Source: Acidimicrobiia bacterium
Lineage (GTDB): Bacteria; Actinomycetota; Acidimicrobiia; Acidimicrobiales; JANYDT01
Length of the DNA stretch: 34,816 bases
Assembly: GCA_025359845.1 (NCBI GenBank)
Contig: JANYDT010000068.1
Span: 1-34,816, forward strand
Reading direction: 5' to 3'
The translations under genes and the position numbers were made by a program. The notes beneath the pieces are model-generated. The model was not told the origin of the DNA and did not search any database. It saw only the letters and a list, made by a program, of their open reading frames with translations. Numbering within the stretch: position 1 is the first letter of the stretch; each line of letters starts with the position of its first letter. This document shows positions 9,163 through 17,207 of this stretch, one piece after another.

Positions 9163-9723
9163 ATGGCTGCAGAATCCACAGGTCAGCTCGAAGAGCGGGT
9201 CATCAACATCAACCGTGTCGCCAAGGTCGTCAAGGGTGGTCGGCGGTTCAGCTTTACGGCCTTGGTCGTCGTTGGCGATGGAGCGGGCCGCGTCGGGCTC
9301 GGCTACGGAAAAGCCAAGGAAGTTCCGGCTGCTATCGCGAAAGGTGTCGAAGAGGCCAAGAAGTCTCTCTTCAACGTTCCGCTCGCCGGGTCGACGATCA
9401 CGCATCCGATCATGGGCGAGCGCGGGGCGGGACGGGTTCTTTTGAAGCCGGCAGCCCCCGGTACAGGCGTTATTGCCGGCGGCGCGGCCCGGGTCATTCT
9501 GGAGGCCGCCGGCGTGCATGACATCTTGGCTAAGTCGCTTGGCAGCTCGAATGGCATCAACGTCGCGCACGCCACGATTGCCGGGCTCAAGGGGCTGCGG
9601 ACCCCTGACCAGGTGGCGGCTCTGCGAGGCAAGACGGCTGAAGAAGTGACTCCCGTAGGCGTGCTTCGCGCCTATCGGGAGACCCAGCGTCTGGCCCGTG
9701 CGGCCACGGTCGGGAGAGAGTAA
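9163..9723 (+). CDS. rpsE: 30S ribosomal protein S5
   Basis: The 186-residue product from ATG 9163 has the N-terminal double-stranded RNA-binding fold ([20 protein letters not shown], then [20 protein letters not shown]) and the C-terminal domain with [19 protein letters not shown]. The frame is open 84 bases further upstream, inside rplR, but S5 proteins begin at about this ATG and it lies four bases after the rplR stop. S5 takes part in mRNA unwinding and decoding accuracy. Its stop overlaps the rpmD ATG. Confidence 0.95.
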   Translation: MAAESTGQLEERVININRVAKVVKGGRRFSFTALVVVGDGAGRVGLGYGKAKEVPAAIAKGVEEAKKSLFNVPLAGSTITHPIMGERGAGRVLLKPAAPGTGVIAGGAARVILEAAGVHDILAKSLGSSNGINVAHATIAGLKGLRTPDQVAALRGKTAEEVTPVGVLRAYRETQRLARAATVGRE

Positions 9724-9911
9724 TGGCACTGAAAGTTACGCAAGTCCGGTCGTCGATCGGCCAGAAGCCCAAGCACCGAGGGACCCTTCGTGCGCTCGGA
9801 CTGCGGGGAATTGGCAAGACCAACACGTTGCCGGACCGACCGGAAATTCGAGGCATGCTGGCCCGGGTGCCCCATTTGGTCAAAGTCGAACAGGTAGAGG
9901 AGTCGCAGTGA
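9723..9911 (+). CDS. rpmD: 50S ribosomal protein L30
   Basis: A 62-residue L30: [37 protein letters not shown] and PEIRGMLARVPHLVKVEQ. The ATG uses the last base of the rpsE stop, and the TGA overlaps the rplO GTG by four bases. Confidence 0.96.
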   Translation: MALKVTQVRSSIGQKPKHRGTLRALGLRGIGKTNTLPDRPEIRGMLARVPHLVKVEQVEESQ

Positions 9912-10405
9912 AAGTTCATGACCTGGCGCCAGCGCCTGGCTCTCGCAAGGCCCGCAAACGCGTCGGGCGCGGTATCGCCGCCGGAGGGGGTAAGACCGCC
10001 GGCCGCGGCACGAAGGGCCAGAAGGCACGTCGACAAATTCCCGCCGGCTTCGAAGGTGGACAGACGCGCCTAGTGCGGCGCACGCCGAAGCTGCGAGGAT
10101 TTCACAACCCGTTCCGAGTGGAGTACCAGGGCGTCAACCTCGACACGATCCAGGCCTTCGCCGAGGCCGGACATGAGGAAGTCACTCCGGAAACGCTGCT
10201 GGCATCGGGGCTTGTCTCCAAACATGCGCTGGTGAAGGTGCTCGGTCGGGGCGAGTTGACGGCCAAGGTCAACGTTCACGCCCACGGATTCTCGAAGAGT
10301 GCCCTCGCCGCGATCACCGCCGCTGGTGGCACTACGCAGTCCATCCCCATGCCATTCGGCAACGGTCGACCTGCAGCCAAAGGCAACGCCCTCACCAACC
10401 GCTAG
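9908..10405 (+). CDS. rplO: 50S ribosomal protein L15
   Basis: The 165-residue product from GTG 9908 begins MKVHDLAPAPGSRKARKRVG and continues RGIAAGGGKTAGRGTKGQKA, the glycine-rich L15 N-terminus, ending in the L18e/L15 domain with KVNVHAHGFSKSALAAI. The longer in-frame extension upstream lies within rpsE and rpmD and is not used. The stop is followed by a 136-base gap before secY. Confidence 0.95.
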   Translation: MKVHDLAPAPGSRKARKRVGRGIAAGGGKTAGRGTKGQKARRQIPAGFEGGQTRLVRRTPKLRGFHNPFRVEYQGVNLDTIQAFAEAGHEEVTPETLLASGLVSKHALVKVLGRGELTAKVNVHAHGFSKSALAAITAAGGTTQSIPMPFGNGRPAAKGNALTNR

Positions 10406-10413
10406 TGCCGTGA

Positions 10414-10445
10414 CTCAGCCTGGGCCGATTAACGGTCCGCCTGAG
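10414..10445 (+). promoter_or_regulatory. Hairpin between rplO and secY
   Basis: CTCAG (10414-10418) pairs with CTGAG (10441-10445), and GGGCCG (10422-10427) pairs with CGGTCC (10433-10438, one G-U pair) around the loop ATTAA. The two stems are separated by a small internal loop. No T-run follows, so it is not a convincing terminator. It may adjust secY expression relative to the ribosomal protein genes. Confidence 0.35.
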
Positions 10446-10541
10446 GATCGTCGGCCCGTGCGCGCTGCGTACAGCTAGTACGGGTATCGTCTCTCCAACG
10501 AACTTCTGAACGACGTCGGCCTCGGCCGAAAGGACGCACCG

Positions 10542-11885
10542 GTGCTCTCCAGTTTCAAGAACATGTTCAAGGTTCCCGAGCTGCGGAAGAAGATCATTTT
10601 CACGTTGATCGTGATCGGTCTCTTTCGACTCGGCACGCACGTGCCCGTGCCCGGCATCGACTTCGAGGCCGTTAAGCAGCTCAAGTCGTCGGCCGACAAC
10701 AACGGTGTTCTCGGCTTTCTGAACTTGTTCTCGGGGGGCGCGCTCACGCAGTTCGCCATCTTTGCGTTGGGCATCATGCCGTATATCACCAGCTCGATCA
10801 TCATGCAGCTGTTGACGGTCGTCATACCCAAACTGGAGAAATGGTCGAAGGAGGGTGCGTCGGGTCAGAAGAAGATCACGCAATGGACCCGCTATCTCAC
10901 GATCGGCCTCGCGCTCATGCAAGGCACCGGGCTGACCTTCGTGTTTCACAACGGCGGCCGAGGGTTTCTGACCAGAAACGGCAACTCGGCGAGTTTCGAT
11001 CTGTTGCCCCAGTTCACTTTGCCCCGAGTGCTGCTCGTCGTGATGACGCTGGTGGCGGGCACGGCCATGGTGATGTGGCTCGGGGAGACCATTACCCAAA
11101 GGGGAATCGGCAACGGGGCTTCGGTGCTTATTTTTACCAACGTGGTCAGCCGGCTCCCATCCGAAGGGGGGCGTATTTACCGCCAAGAGGGCCCTTTCAT
11201 CTTCTCGATCATCATGGCGATCGTGATAGGCATGATCGTGTCGATCGTCGTGGTCGAGAACGGCCAGCGGCGCATTCCCGTTCAGTTCGCCAAACGGATG
11301 GTCGGGCGGCGCATGTACGGTGGACAAAGCACCTACATTCCGTTGAAGGTGAACCAGGCCGGTGTTGTGCCGATCATCTTCGCCAGCTCGATCCTTTACT
11401 TTCCCGTTCTGCTGTCGAACGTGGTGCCGTGGAAGAGTGTGCAGACATTTATCGATCGACGCCTTACCAGCCCCGACAATGTGTTCTACGTGCTGCTCGA
11501 AGCCACGCTCATCATCTTTTTCGCGTACTTCTATACGGCGATCAGCTTTGATCCTCATGAGCAGGCCGACACGATCCGAAAGCAAGGGGGCTACATTCAG
11601 GGCATTCGTCCAGGCATCGCCACTGAGCGCCACCTGAGCTATATCTTGAACCGGATCACCCTGGCCGGTGCCCTCTTCATTGCGTTGATCGCCTCGGTGC
11701 CTGCCTTCGTCTTGGCCGTCTTCGGCGTCCAGAACTTTGGGTTCGGTGGTACGACGATTTTGATCGCGGTCGGTGTCGCTCTTGAGACCATGAAGCAGAT
11801 CGACAGCCAGCTGATGATGCGAAACTACGAGGGGTTCCTCGAAGGTAGTTCGGCCCGTCGTCGTCCGACTCGCGCCGTCAACTAA
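10542..11885 (+). CDS. secY: Protein translocase subunit SecY
   Basis: A 447-residue polytopic membrane protein that forms the Sec channel with SecE and SecG. It starts at GTG 10542 with AAAGGA about 9 bases before it: MLSSFKNMFKVPELRKKIIF, then LFRLGTHVPVPGID. SecY signatures are visible: the plug and second-helix region (LNLFSGGALTQFAIFALGIM, PYITSSIIMQLL), LGETITQRGIGNG, the cytosolic loop GQRRIPVQFAKRMVGRRMYG and FYTAISFDPHEQADTIRKQG. About ten hydrophobic helices are expected. This is the standard spc-operon location before adk. Confidence 0.97.
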   Translation: MLSSFKNMFKVPELRKKIIFTLIVIGLFRLGTHVPVPGIDFEAVKQLKSSADNNGVLGFLNLFSGGALTQFAIFALGIMPYITSSIIMQLLTVVIPKLEKWSKEGASGQKKITQWTRYLTIGLALMQGTGLTFVFHNGGRGFLTRNGNSASFDLLPQFTLPRVLLVVMTLVAGTAMVMWLGETITQRGIGNGASVLIFTNVVSRLPSEGGRIYRQEGPFIFSIIMAIVIGMIVSIVVVENGQRRIPVQFAKRMVGRRMYGGQSTYIPLKVNQAGVVPIIFASSILYFPVLLSNVVPWKSVQTFIDRRLTSPDNVFYVLLEATLIIFFAYFYTAISFDPHEQADTIRKQGGYIQGIRPGIATERHLSYILNRITLAGALFIALIASVPAFVLAVFGVQNFGFGGTTILIAVGVALETMKQIDSQLMMRNYEGFLEGSSARRRPTRAVN

Positions 11886-11915
11886 AGCGCCCAACCTCCT
11901 AACGCCAGTCATCGC

Positions 11916-12575
11916 GTGCTTCGCGGCGTTCGTCTCATCATCCTCGGCAAACAAGGCGCCGGTAAGGGCACCCAGTGTGTGCAACTCGGGCGTCACTATG
12001 TGGTTCCCCATATCTCGACCGGTGACATGTTTCGGGCGGCCCGCAAATCGGGCACCGAGATGGGTCGGCTGGCCGACTCCTACATGAGCCGCGGTGAACT
12101 CGTGCCAGACGAGGTCGTAATCGGCGTCGTGGCGGAACGCCTCGCTGAGCGCGACGCCCGTGGTCGCGGTTTCATTCTCGACGGATTCCCACGGACCGTG
12201 CACCAGGCTTCTGCGCTGGAGAAGATTCTGGCGCCGGTCACCCTCGATGCCGTGCTCGATCTCGACGTGGCCACCTCGTTGGTACTGGGTCGTCTCGCCA
12301 GCCGGCGCATGTGCTCGGTCTGCGGGAACAATTACTCGGTGCAGCTTCCGCCCAAACACAATTGGACTTGTGACCACTGCGGAGGGGAGGTCCTGCAGCG
12401 AGATGACGACAAGCCCGACGCGATTCAACGGCGCCTTGACCTGTACGAGGAGCAAACCCGTCCCTTGCTCGCCTTTTACGAGCGACGTTCGCTGTTGGGC
12501 GTGATCGATGGTTCACAGCCCGAAGATACAGTGTTCGAGGCCTGCGTGGCCTACATCGACGCCGCCCGTCAATAG
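11916..12575 (+). CDS. adk: Adenylate kinase, zinc-LID type
   Basis: A 219-residue kinase interconverting ATP, ADP and AMP. The P-loop is GKQGAGKGT (residues 11-19), the AMP-binding region is HISTGDMFRAA, and GFILDGFPRTVHQA is the NMP kinase signature. The LID domain carries C133-x2-C136 and C152-x2-C155, a structural zinc site. GTG 11916 is the only reasonable start before the first beta strand. The bases before it lack a clear Shine-Dalgarno sequence; the leader even contains CCTCCT. The product is typical in length. The usual downstream neighbour, map, is absent. Confidence 0.95.
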   Translation: MLRGVRLIILGKQGAGKGTQCVQLGRHYVVPHISTGDMFRAARKSGTEMGRLADSYMSRGELVPDEVVIGVVAERLAERDARGRGFILDGFPRTVHQASALEKILAPVTLDAVLDLDVATSLVLGRLASRRMCSVCGNNYSVQLPPKHNWTCDHCGGEVLQRDDDKPDAIQRRLDLYEEQTRPLLAFYERRSLLGVIDGSQPEDTVFEACVAYIDAARQ

Positions 12576-12600
12576 CAGTCGGTTGGGCGCGCCACCCCTC

Positions 12601-14778
12601 ATGACGGAGACGGTGTTACAGGCGGTGTTATCGGACGGCCAAGAGCCGGTTGCGGCGAGTCGTGGCGCGCTCGAGACTTTTGCCGAAGGTGCGCTGGTGA
12701 CAGGACGATGGGCTCGCGGATTGGCGGTAGCGGTTGGTTTGCTTGTTCTCGTCGCCGTCGGACTCAACGCGGTTCGGGTGTCTTCGTTTGTTGTGACCGG
12801 ACTGGTAACGATCGTGATCACGGGGCTGCTGGCGCGGCGCTGGCGGTCACAATGGCGCCGCGACGGCTCGACGGCGCGACTAGGGCTCGTGGTGATCTTG
12901 GCCTTCCTTATGGTTTTTGGCCGAATGCACAGTCGTAACCTATTGCCGCTCGGATCAACTTCAGACATGGTCCATAACGTGTCGTCAGCACGATTCATAC
13001 GCGAGCACCAACGGCCGTTGCGTTCCGGTGACAGCGAGGCCGTGGCCCTACCCGATTTGGCCGCTTACCCTGTCGTTGGGCAGTATTTGACCGCGTACTC
13101 GGCGTGGTTGACCCACATCGACACCGGCCGGGCGGCGGAGCTGATCGGATTCGGAGGGCTCGCCGCGGTGCTTTGGTTCTCGTGGGCCGCCGCCTCGAAC
13201 ATCATCGCCATTGCGCTGCGAGGTTGGCGACCTCGCAGCCCACCTTGGGTCACGGGCGCGGTGGCGCTAGTCGCTCCGGCGGCGATCCTGGCCATTCCCC
13301 AGTTCGGGGTCGAGACGATGACCCACTATTTTTTTCAGGCGCAAGTCATGGGGATGGCCGCCATTGCCTACGCCTTGTTTCTCCTTACGCTCGAAGGCGC
13401 CGGCCGGGCGGTACCGACTGGTGAGCTGGTCCTGGCGTCCGCTCTCGTCACCTACGGGTACGTCCAGTACGCCTTGGTGGTCCCTTTGGCGTTCGCCGTG
13501 CTGCGAGCGACGCGTTGGTACGCCAAGCGCGCCGACGTCAAGGTTCTCTCCACGCTTGTCGCATTAGCCGCGATGGGCGCATTGATCGGCGCTTATCTAC
13601 TACCACGGGGTTCGAGCAACGGCAACAACTTGGCGCTGGAGGGTGTCATCGCCACGCCATCGATCCGCGCCTTCGGGGGGCCTGTCGTTCTGCTCGGGGC
13701 GGCTTCGGCAACGCTGCTCGCGCTGGTCATGGTAGGGGCCTTCCTCTTTCGCCATTCAGGCCAATGGGCACGCGGGGGGCCAGCCCTGGTGGCCGTTTTC
13801 GGCGTGATCGTCGCGAGTTTGGGACAGCTGCTCTTTTTAGTGTTCGTGGATTCATCGATCAGCCCGACGCGGATCCACACCTCGCGGTATTACCGAATCA
13901 AAGCGGTTTTTCCTGCGCTGCCGGCGTTTGCGGTGCTGATCGCGCTGGGGGTTGCGGGCGCCGCCGTCGTCGTCAGTCGGCTCTGGCCGAAACGGGCCCG
14001 AGTGACGGTCAGTGCCCTGGCCTTACTGGCGGCCGTCGCCCCCCTAGCCGTGGCGACGGGTGCGAGGTCGTACGGCCGACAACAGCCCGGTTACGACCCC
14101 GACACGTACGAAGCGGCTCGATGGGCGGCCGGACACCTGCCCGAACAACAGGTCGACTCGCTCGAAACCGGCCTGAAGGGGTACATGTACACGGTCGGCG
14201 AACTGGGCCGCCTCGGCGGCACGACCTCAGCGTTGCGTTTTTCGGGCTCGTATCCCGTCGAGATCTGGCTCAGCGACATCCATCGACGGTACTTGGTGAC
14301 CAGCGACCTCCGGCGCCTCAACCGGCAATTGGCGCCTCAGTTGTCGGCGCCGCTGCGGGTTGTTCATCAAGTCGGTCGGGCCGCCGTGGTTGATCGCAGC
14401 GGCAAGCCGTGGTATCAAGCCCGTCTGCAGTTCTTGGACCGGCCGCGACGCGTCGGAGACGGTTTTGTGGCCCGCGTGCGAGCAACGAACACGGGCGTTG
14501 CAGCGTGGCCGCGAAAGCCCAAAGGGGATCAAGGGGGAATGCGTCTCGGGGCAAAGGTGCTCCGCGGCGACGGCTCCCAGGTGGTCGAAACTCGATCCCC
14601 GATCTCGAGTGAGCCGAGTTTGTCCACGGCGGCGGGTTCGGCGGTGGATTTGAGCATCTCCGTGCCAAACCCCGGGTCGGGTCATTTCACCTTGGTCATA
14701 GACATGGTGTGGGAGTTCGTACGGTGGTTCAATCCCGACTTGTCCAAGCAGCTGGAGATCCCGCTATCGGTGCCTTGA
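12601..14778 (+). CDS. Polytopic membrane protein, possible GT-C-type glycosyltransferase
   Basis: The 725-residue product from ATG 12601 has roughly ten to twelve hydrophobic segments between residues 35 and 490, for example GLAVAVGLLVLVAVGLNAV and VTGLVTIVITGLLA. An early extracytoplasmic loop has an acidic residue (GSTSDMVHNVSSARFIREHQ). The C-terminal 200 or so residues are soluble and end in a beta-rich domain (LDRPRRVGDGFVARVRATNT onward). This layout resembles actinobacterial GT-C glycosyltransferases that use polyprenyl-phosphate sugars, but no diagnostic family motif was recognised. The frame also extends upstream into adk (12508); the start just after adk is chosen to avoid a 68-base overlap. 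It ends tail-to-tail with a DUF2304-GT2 glycosyltransferase, which supports a surface glycosylation role by inference only. Confidence 0.75.
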   Translation: MTETVLQAVLSDGQEPVAASRGALETFAEGALVTGRWARGLAVAVGLLVLVAVGLNAVRVSSFVVTGLVTIVITGLLARRWRSQWRRDGSTARLGLVVILAFLMVFGRMHSRNLLPLGSTSDMVHNVSSARFIREHQRPLRSGDSEAVALPDLAAYPVVGQYLTAYSAWLTHIDTGRAAELIGFGGLAAVLWFSWAAASNIIAIALRGWRPRSPPWVTGAVALVAPAAILAIPQFGVETMTHYFFQAQVMGMAAIAYALFLLTLEGAGRAVPTGELVLASALVTYGYVQYALVVPLAFAVLRATRWYAKRADVKVLSTLVALAAMGALIGAYLLPRGSSNGNNLALEGVIATPSIRAFGGPVVLLGAASATLLALVMVGAFLFRHSGQWARGGPALVAVFGVIVASLGQLLFLVFVDSSISPTRIHTSRYYRIKAVFPALPAFAVLIALGVAGAAVVVSRLWPKRARVTVSALALLAAVAPLAVATGARSYGRQQPGYDPDTYEAARWAAGHLPEQQVDSLETGLKGYMYTVGELGRLGGTTSALRFSGSYPVEIWLSDIHRRYLVTSDLRRLNRQLAPQLSAPLRVVHQVGRAAVVDRSGKPWYQARLQFLDRPRRVGDGFVARVRATNTGVAAWPRKPKGDQGGMRLGAKVLRGDGSQVVETRSPISSEPSLSTAAGSAVDLSISVPNPGSGHFTLVIDMVWEFVRWFNPDLSKQLEIPLSVP

Positions 14779-15874
14779 TTCGCGGGGTGATTCGCAGCCT
14801 TACGAGCAGGAACGCGCGTGCCAGAAAGACTCCGGATTGCCACGGGCTGGCCGAAGCGACGCCGCCTTGGCGAGGTGACATCGAGACCGGTACCTCACGC
14901 ACCACGTAGCCGGCTCGGGCGGCCGAAAGAAGGGCGCCGTGCGTGTCGGCGAGATAGTGGGTGGGATACGACTTGGCGAAGGCTACGAGCAGTGACCCGG
15001 AGATGGCCCGAAACCCTGAGGTCGGATCGAGGATGGCTGCCCGGGCGGCGCGCGAGGCGCTGCGGCGAAGCAGCGAGATGCCCAAGGACCGAGCCTTCGA
15101 AACTTCGCCGCCGTAAGAGCCGCCAGGAGCGAATCGAGATCCGATGACCAGGTCGGCGCGCTCGTGTTGAATGGCCTGGAGAAGGGTCGAGATTTCTGCG
15201 GGATGGTGCTGGCCATCGCCGTCGCACTGCACGACCACCCGGTAGCCGTGGGCTAGCGCAAAGCGAAATCCGGTGCGGAGCGCCGCGCCGACGCCGAGGT
15301 TCTGGGGATGAGATACGACGGTGGCGCCGGCATCCATTGCCAACGCGGCGGTGGCGTCGGTCGATCCGTCGTCGATGACCACACAGTCGTAATGCAGCGC
15401 TCGCACTTGGCGTATTACGGGCTCGATGGACGCCGCCTCGTTGAGCGCGGGAATGACCACCACGACATCGCTGAGCCGTTCGTGACGCGGTACCGCGGGA
15501 CGCAAAGCAAGTGCCTCACCGAGGTCTTGGGCAGTAGCGCGCAGGCCCGAGACGCTTATGGACAGCTGCAAGGCAATCGCCAACACGACGGAAGTGGAAA
15601 CCCCGAGGAGCAACCCCGTAGGCGTGATGCCGAGTCGTCGGGCGGGAGTATCGAGCGCCGCACTGATCGGTCCGACGCCGATGAGTGTCGCCGACACGGC
15701 CATCCAGCCGAGAACGAATCGCATCGTGAGAGCACCGCGTCGGGCGAGGCCCAAAATAAGGGCCAGGAGCCCGATTCCGATCACCGCGAACAACGCGGTC
15801 TGCTTGGTTCTCGCCGCGACTCCGAGGAGTGGACCGGCAAAGCTGCCAGCTTCGTGCCATGATTGGAGGATCAC
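14729..15874 (-). CDS. DUF2304-GT2 fusion glycosyltransferase (polyprenyl-phosphate sugar synthase-like)
   Basis: A 381-residue minus-strand product starting at GTG 15874. Residues about 25-118 form a DUF2304-type membrane region: two or three hydrophobic segments (FAVIGIGLLALILGLARRG, then LLLGVSTSVVLAIALQLSI). Residues 136-370 form a GT-A family 2 domain of the dolichyl-phosphate mannose synthase type: VVVVIPALNEAASI, VIDDGSTDAT, the metal-binding DGD at 218-220, and a GSRFAPGG segment. Such enzymes transfer a nucleotide-activated sugar to a polyprenyl phosphate at the inner membrane face. DUF2304 is often a separate gene beside a GT2; here the two are fused. The gene overlaps the 3' end of the plus-strand membrane protein gene by 50 bases and diverges from infA. 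Confidence 0.85.
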   Translation of the reverse strand: MILQSWHEAGSFAGPLLGVAARTKQTALFAVIGIGLLALILGLARRGALTMRFVLGWMAVSATLIGVGPISAALDTPARRLGITPTGLLLGVSTSVVLAIALQLSISVSGLRATAQDLGEALALRPAVPRHERLSDVVVVIPALNEAASIEPVIRQVRALHYDCVVIDDGSTDATAALAMDAGATVVSHPQNLGVGAALRTGFRFALAHGYRVVVQCDGDGQHHPAEISTLLQAIQHERADLVIGSRFAPGGSYGGEVSKARSLGISLLRRSASRAARAAILDPTSGFRAISGSLLVAFAKSYPTHYLADTHGALLSAARAGYVVREVPVSMSPRQGGVASASPWQSGVFLARAFLLVRLRITPRIKAPIAGSPAAWTSRD

Positions 15875-15898
15875 CGGTCAATGGTGGCACGTGTTTCA

Positions 15899-15923
15899 GC
15901 GCGCTTGCCGGCGCGCTACACTG
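15899..15923 (+). promoter_or_regulatory. Inverted repeat and candidate -10 upstream of infA
   Basis: AGCGCGC (15899-15905) and GCGCGCT (15912-15918) are perfect 7-base arms around TTGCCG. The right arm runs into TACACT (15918-15923), a plausible -10 hexamer for infA about 80 bases upstream of its start. No good -35 is visible. The site lies in the divergent space between the glycosyltransferase and infA, where a new transcription unit would be expected to begin. Confidence 0.3.
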
Positions 15924-15991
15924 ACTCTTCGGTCTTTCTCCGGCTTGTGCCGCGCGAGCAACACCGAACCTAGCGCTTCAACCCACTCCGT

Positions 15992-15996
15992 GGAGG
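15992..15996 (+). promoter_or_regulatory. Shine-Dalgarno site that supports the infA CTG start
   Basis: GGAGG at 15992-15996 lies six bases before CTG 16003, an ideal spacing. The next canonical start in frame, GTG 16030, is 33 bases away and has only a weak purine stretch before it. Confidence 0.7.
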
Positions 15997-16002
15997 ATTC
16001 CC

Positions 16003-16227
16003 CTGCCCAAGCCCAAAGAAGACGCGATCGTGCTTGAAGGCACGGTTGTCGAGCCGTTGCCGAACGCCATGTTTCGCGTCGAACTGGAGAATGGGCACAA
16101 GGTCTTGGCCCACATCAGCGGGAAGATGCGCATGAACTACATCCGGATTCTGCCCGGAGACAAAGTGCAGATCGAACTCACCCCGTACGACCTCACCCGA
16201 GGTCGGATCACCTACCGATACAAGTAA
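16003..16227 (+). CDS. infA: Translation initiation factor IF-1, probable CTG start
   Basis: Read from CTG 16003 the product is 74 residues: [20 protein letters not shown], then [20 protein letters not shown] and [20 protein letters not shown]. That is full-length IF-1, an OB-fold protein that binds the 30S A site during initiation. The first ATG or GTG in frame, GTG 16030, would yield only 65 residues and remove the conserved N-terminal strand lead-in (PKPKEDAIV). The conserved N-terminus together with the well-spaced GGAGG favours CTG. A single-base sequencing error of ATG to CTG is the main alternative. The product itself is certain; the start codon is the point of interest. Confidence 0.93.
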   Translation: MPKPKEDAIVLEGTVVEPLPNAMFRVELENGHKVLAHISGKMRMNYIRILPGDKVQIELTPYDLTRGRITYRYK

Positions 16228-16290
16228 GAGGTTCCCGGTGCATCCAGGAACGTCCGAAATCGCCCCCCAAGTACAGCAAAGGAACGACGC

Positions 16291-16404
16291 ATGAAGGTTC
16301 GGCCCAGCGTCAAGGCCATCTGTGAGAAGTGCAAGGTCATCCGCCGCCATGGTCGCGTGATGGTCATTTGCGAAAATCCGCGCCACAAGCAGCGGCAGGG
16401 ATAA
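16291..16404 (+). CDS. rpmJ: 50S ribosomal protein L36, zinc type
   Basis: A 37-residue protein, [20 protein letters not shown] followed by [17 protein letters not shown]. The zinc ligands C11, C14, C27 and H32 are all present (C+ form). AAAGGAACGACGC before the ATG gives a good ribosome binding site. It lies between infA and rpsM, the standard order. Too short for many gene finders. Confidence 0.97.
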   Translation: MKVRPSVKAICEKCKVIRRHGRVMVICENPRHKQRQG

Positions 16405-16407
16405 CCG

Positions 16408-16788
16408 ATGGCCCGTCTTTCCGGCGTCGACATCCCGCGTGAGAAGCGCGTCGAGATCAGCCTCACATACATTTTCGGGATCGGCCGGACTACCAGCCAA
16501 AAGATCTTGAACGAGACCGGCATCAACCCCGATACTCGCGTCCGCGACCTCACTGATGAGGAGGTTAGCCAACTCCGTGTGTACATCGACTCGAACGTCA
16601 AAGTCGAAGGCGACTTACGTCGTGACATCAGTCAAGACATCAAGCGCAAGATGGAGATTGGCTCGTACCAGGGCATCCGACACCGTCGCGGATTGCCGGT
16701 ACGAGGTCAACGAACGCATACGAACGCGCGAACGCGCAAGGGTCCCAAAAAGACCGTCGCAGGTAAGCCGAAAGTACCCAGGAAGTAA
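16408..16788 (+). CDS. rpsM: 30S ribosomal protein S13
   Basis: A 126-residue S13: [34 protein letters not shown], and the basic tail [21 protein letters not shown]13 forms intersubunit bridges in the 30S head and contacts P-site tRNA through its tail. ATG 16408 follows the rpmJ stop by three bases. Confidence 0.97.
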   Translation: MARLSGVDIPREKRVEISLTYIFGIGRTTSQKILNETGINPDTRVRDLTDEEVSQLRVYIDSNVKVEGDLRRDISQDIKRKMEIGSYQGIRHRRGLPVRGQRTHTNARTRKGPKKTVAGKPKVPRK

Positions 16789-16806
16789 GGGAAGGACTAA
16801 ACCGAC

Positions 16807-17205
16807 ATGGCAAAGCCTAAGCCGGGCGGTCGTCGCCCCCGCAAGCGCGAACGAAAGAACGTCACCAGTGGGGTGGCGCACATCAAGAGTTCGTTCAACA
16901 ACACCATCGTTTCTATTACCGACTCCGAGGGCAATGTGCTCTCGTGGGCCTCAGCCGGCAATGTCGGCTTCAAGGGATCGCGAAAGTCCACTCCGTTCGC
17001 CGCGCAGCTGGCGGCCGAAGCGTGTGCTCGTCGAGCCATGGAGCACGGCCTACGTCGCGTCGATGTCTTGGTCAAAGGCCCGGGATCGGGGCGCGAAACT
17101 GCTATTCGTTCCTTGCAGCAGGTAGGGCTCGAGGTGGGCGCCATTCGTGACGTCACGCCCGTCCCGCACAACGGGTGCCGCCCCTCCAAGCGGCGGAGGG
17201 TCTAG
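16807..17205 (+). CDS. rpsK: 30S ribosomal protein S11
   Basis: A 132-residue S11: [37 protein letters not shown] and the C-terminal [19 protein letters not shown]11 helps form the platform that binds the mRNA-tRNA duplex near the E site. GGGAAGGAC upstream supports ATG 16807. Confidence 0.97.
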   Translation: MAKPKPGGRRPRKRERKNVTSGVAHIKSSFNNTIVSITDSEGNVLSWASAGNVGFKGSRKSTPFAAQLAAEACARRAMEHGLRRVDVLVKGPGSGRETAIRSLQQVGLEVGAIRDVTPVPHNGCRPSKRRRV

Positions 17206-17207
17206 TC

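Noticed and set aside
10392..12455. A 687-codon open frame on the minus strand.
   Set aside because: It is antisense to secY and adk, is rich in His, Asp and Arg and lacks any family motif; such frames are expected opposite high-GC coding DNA.
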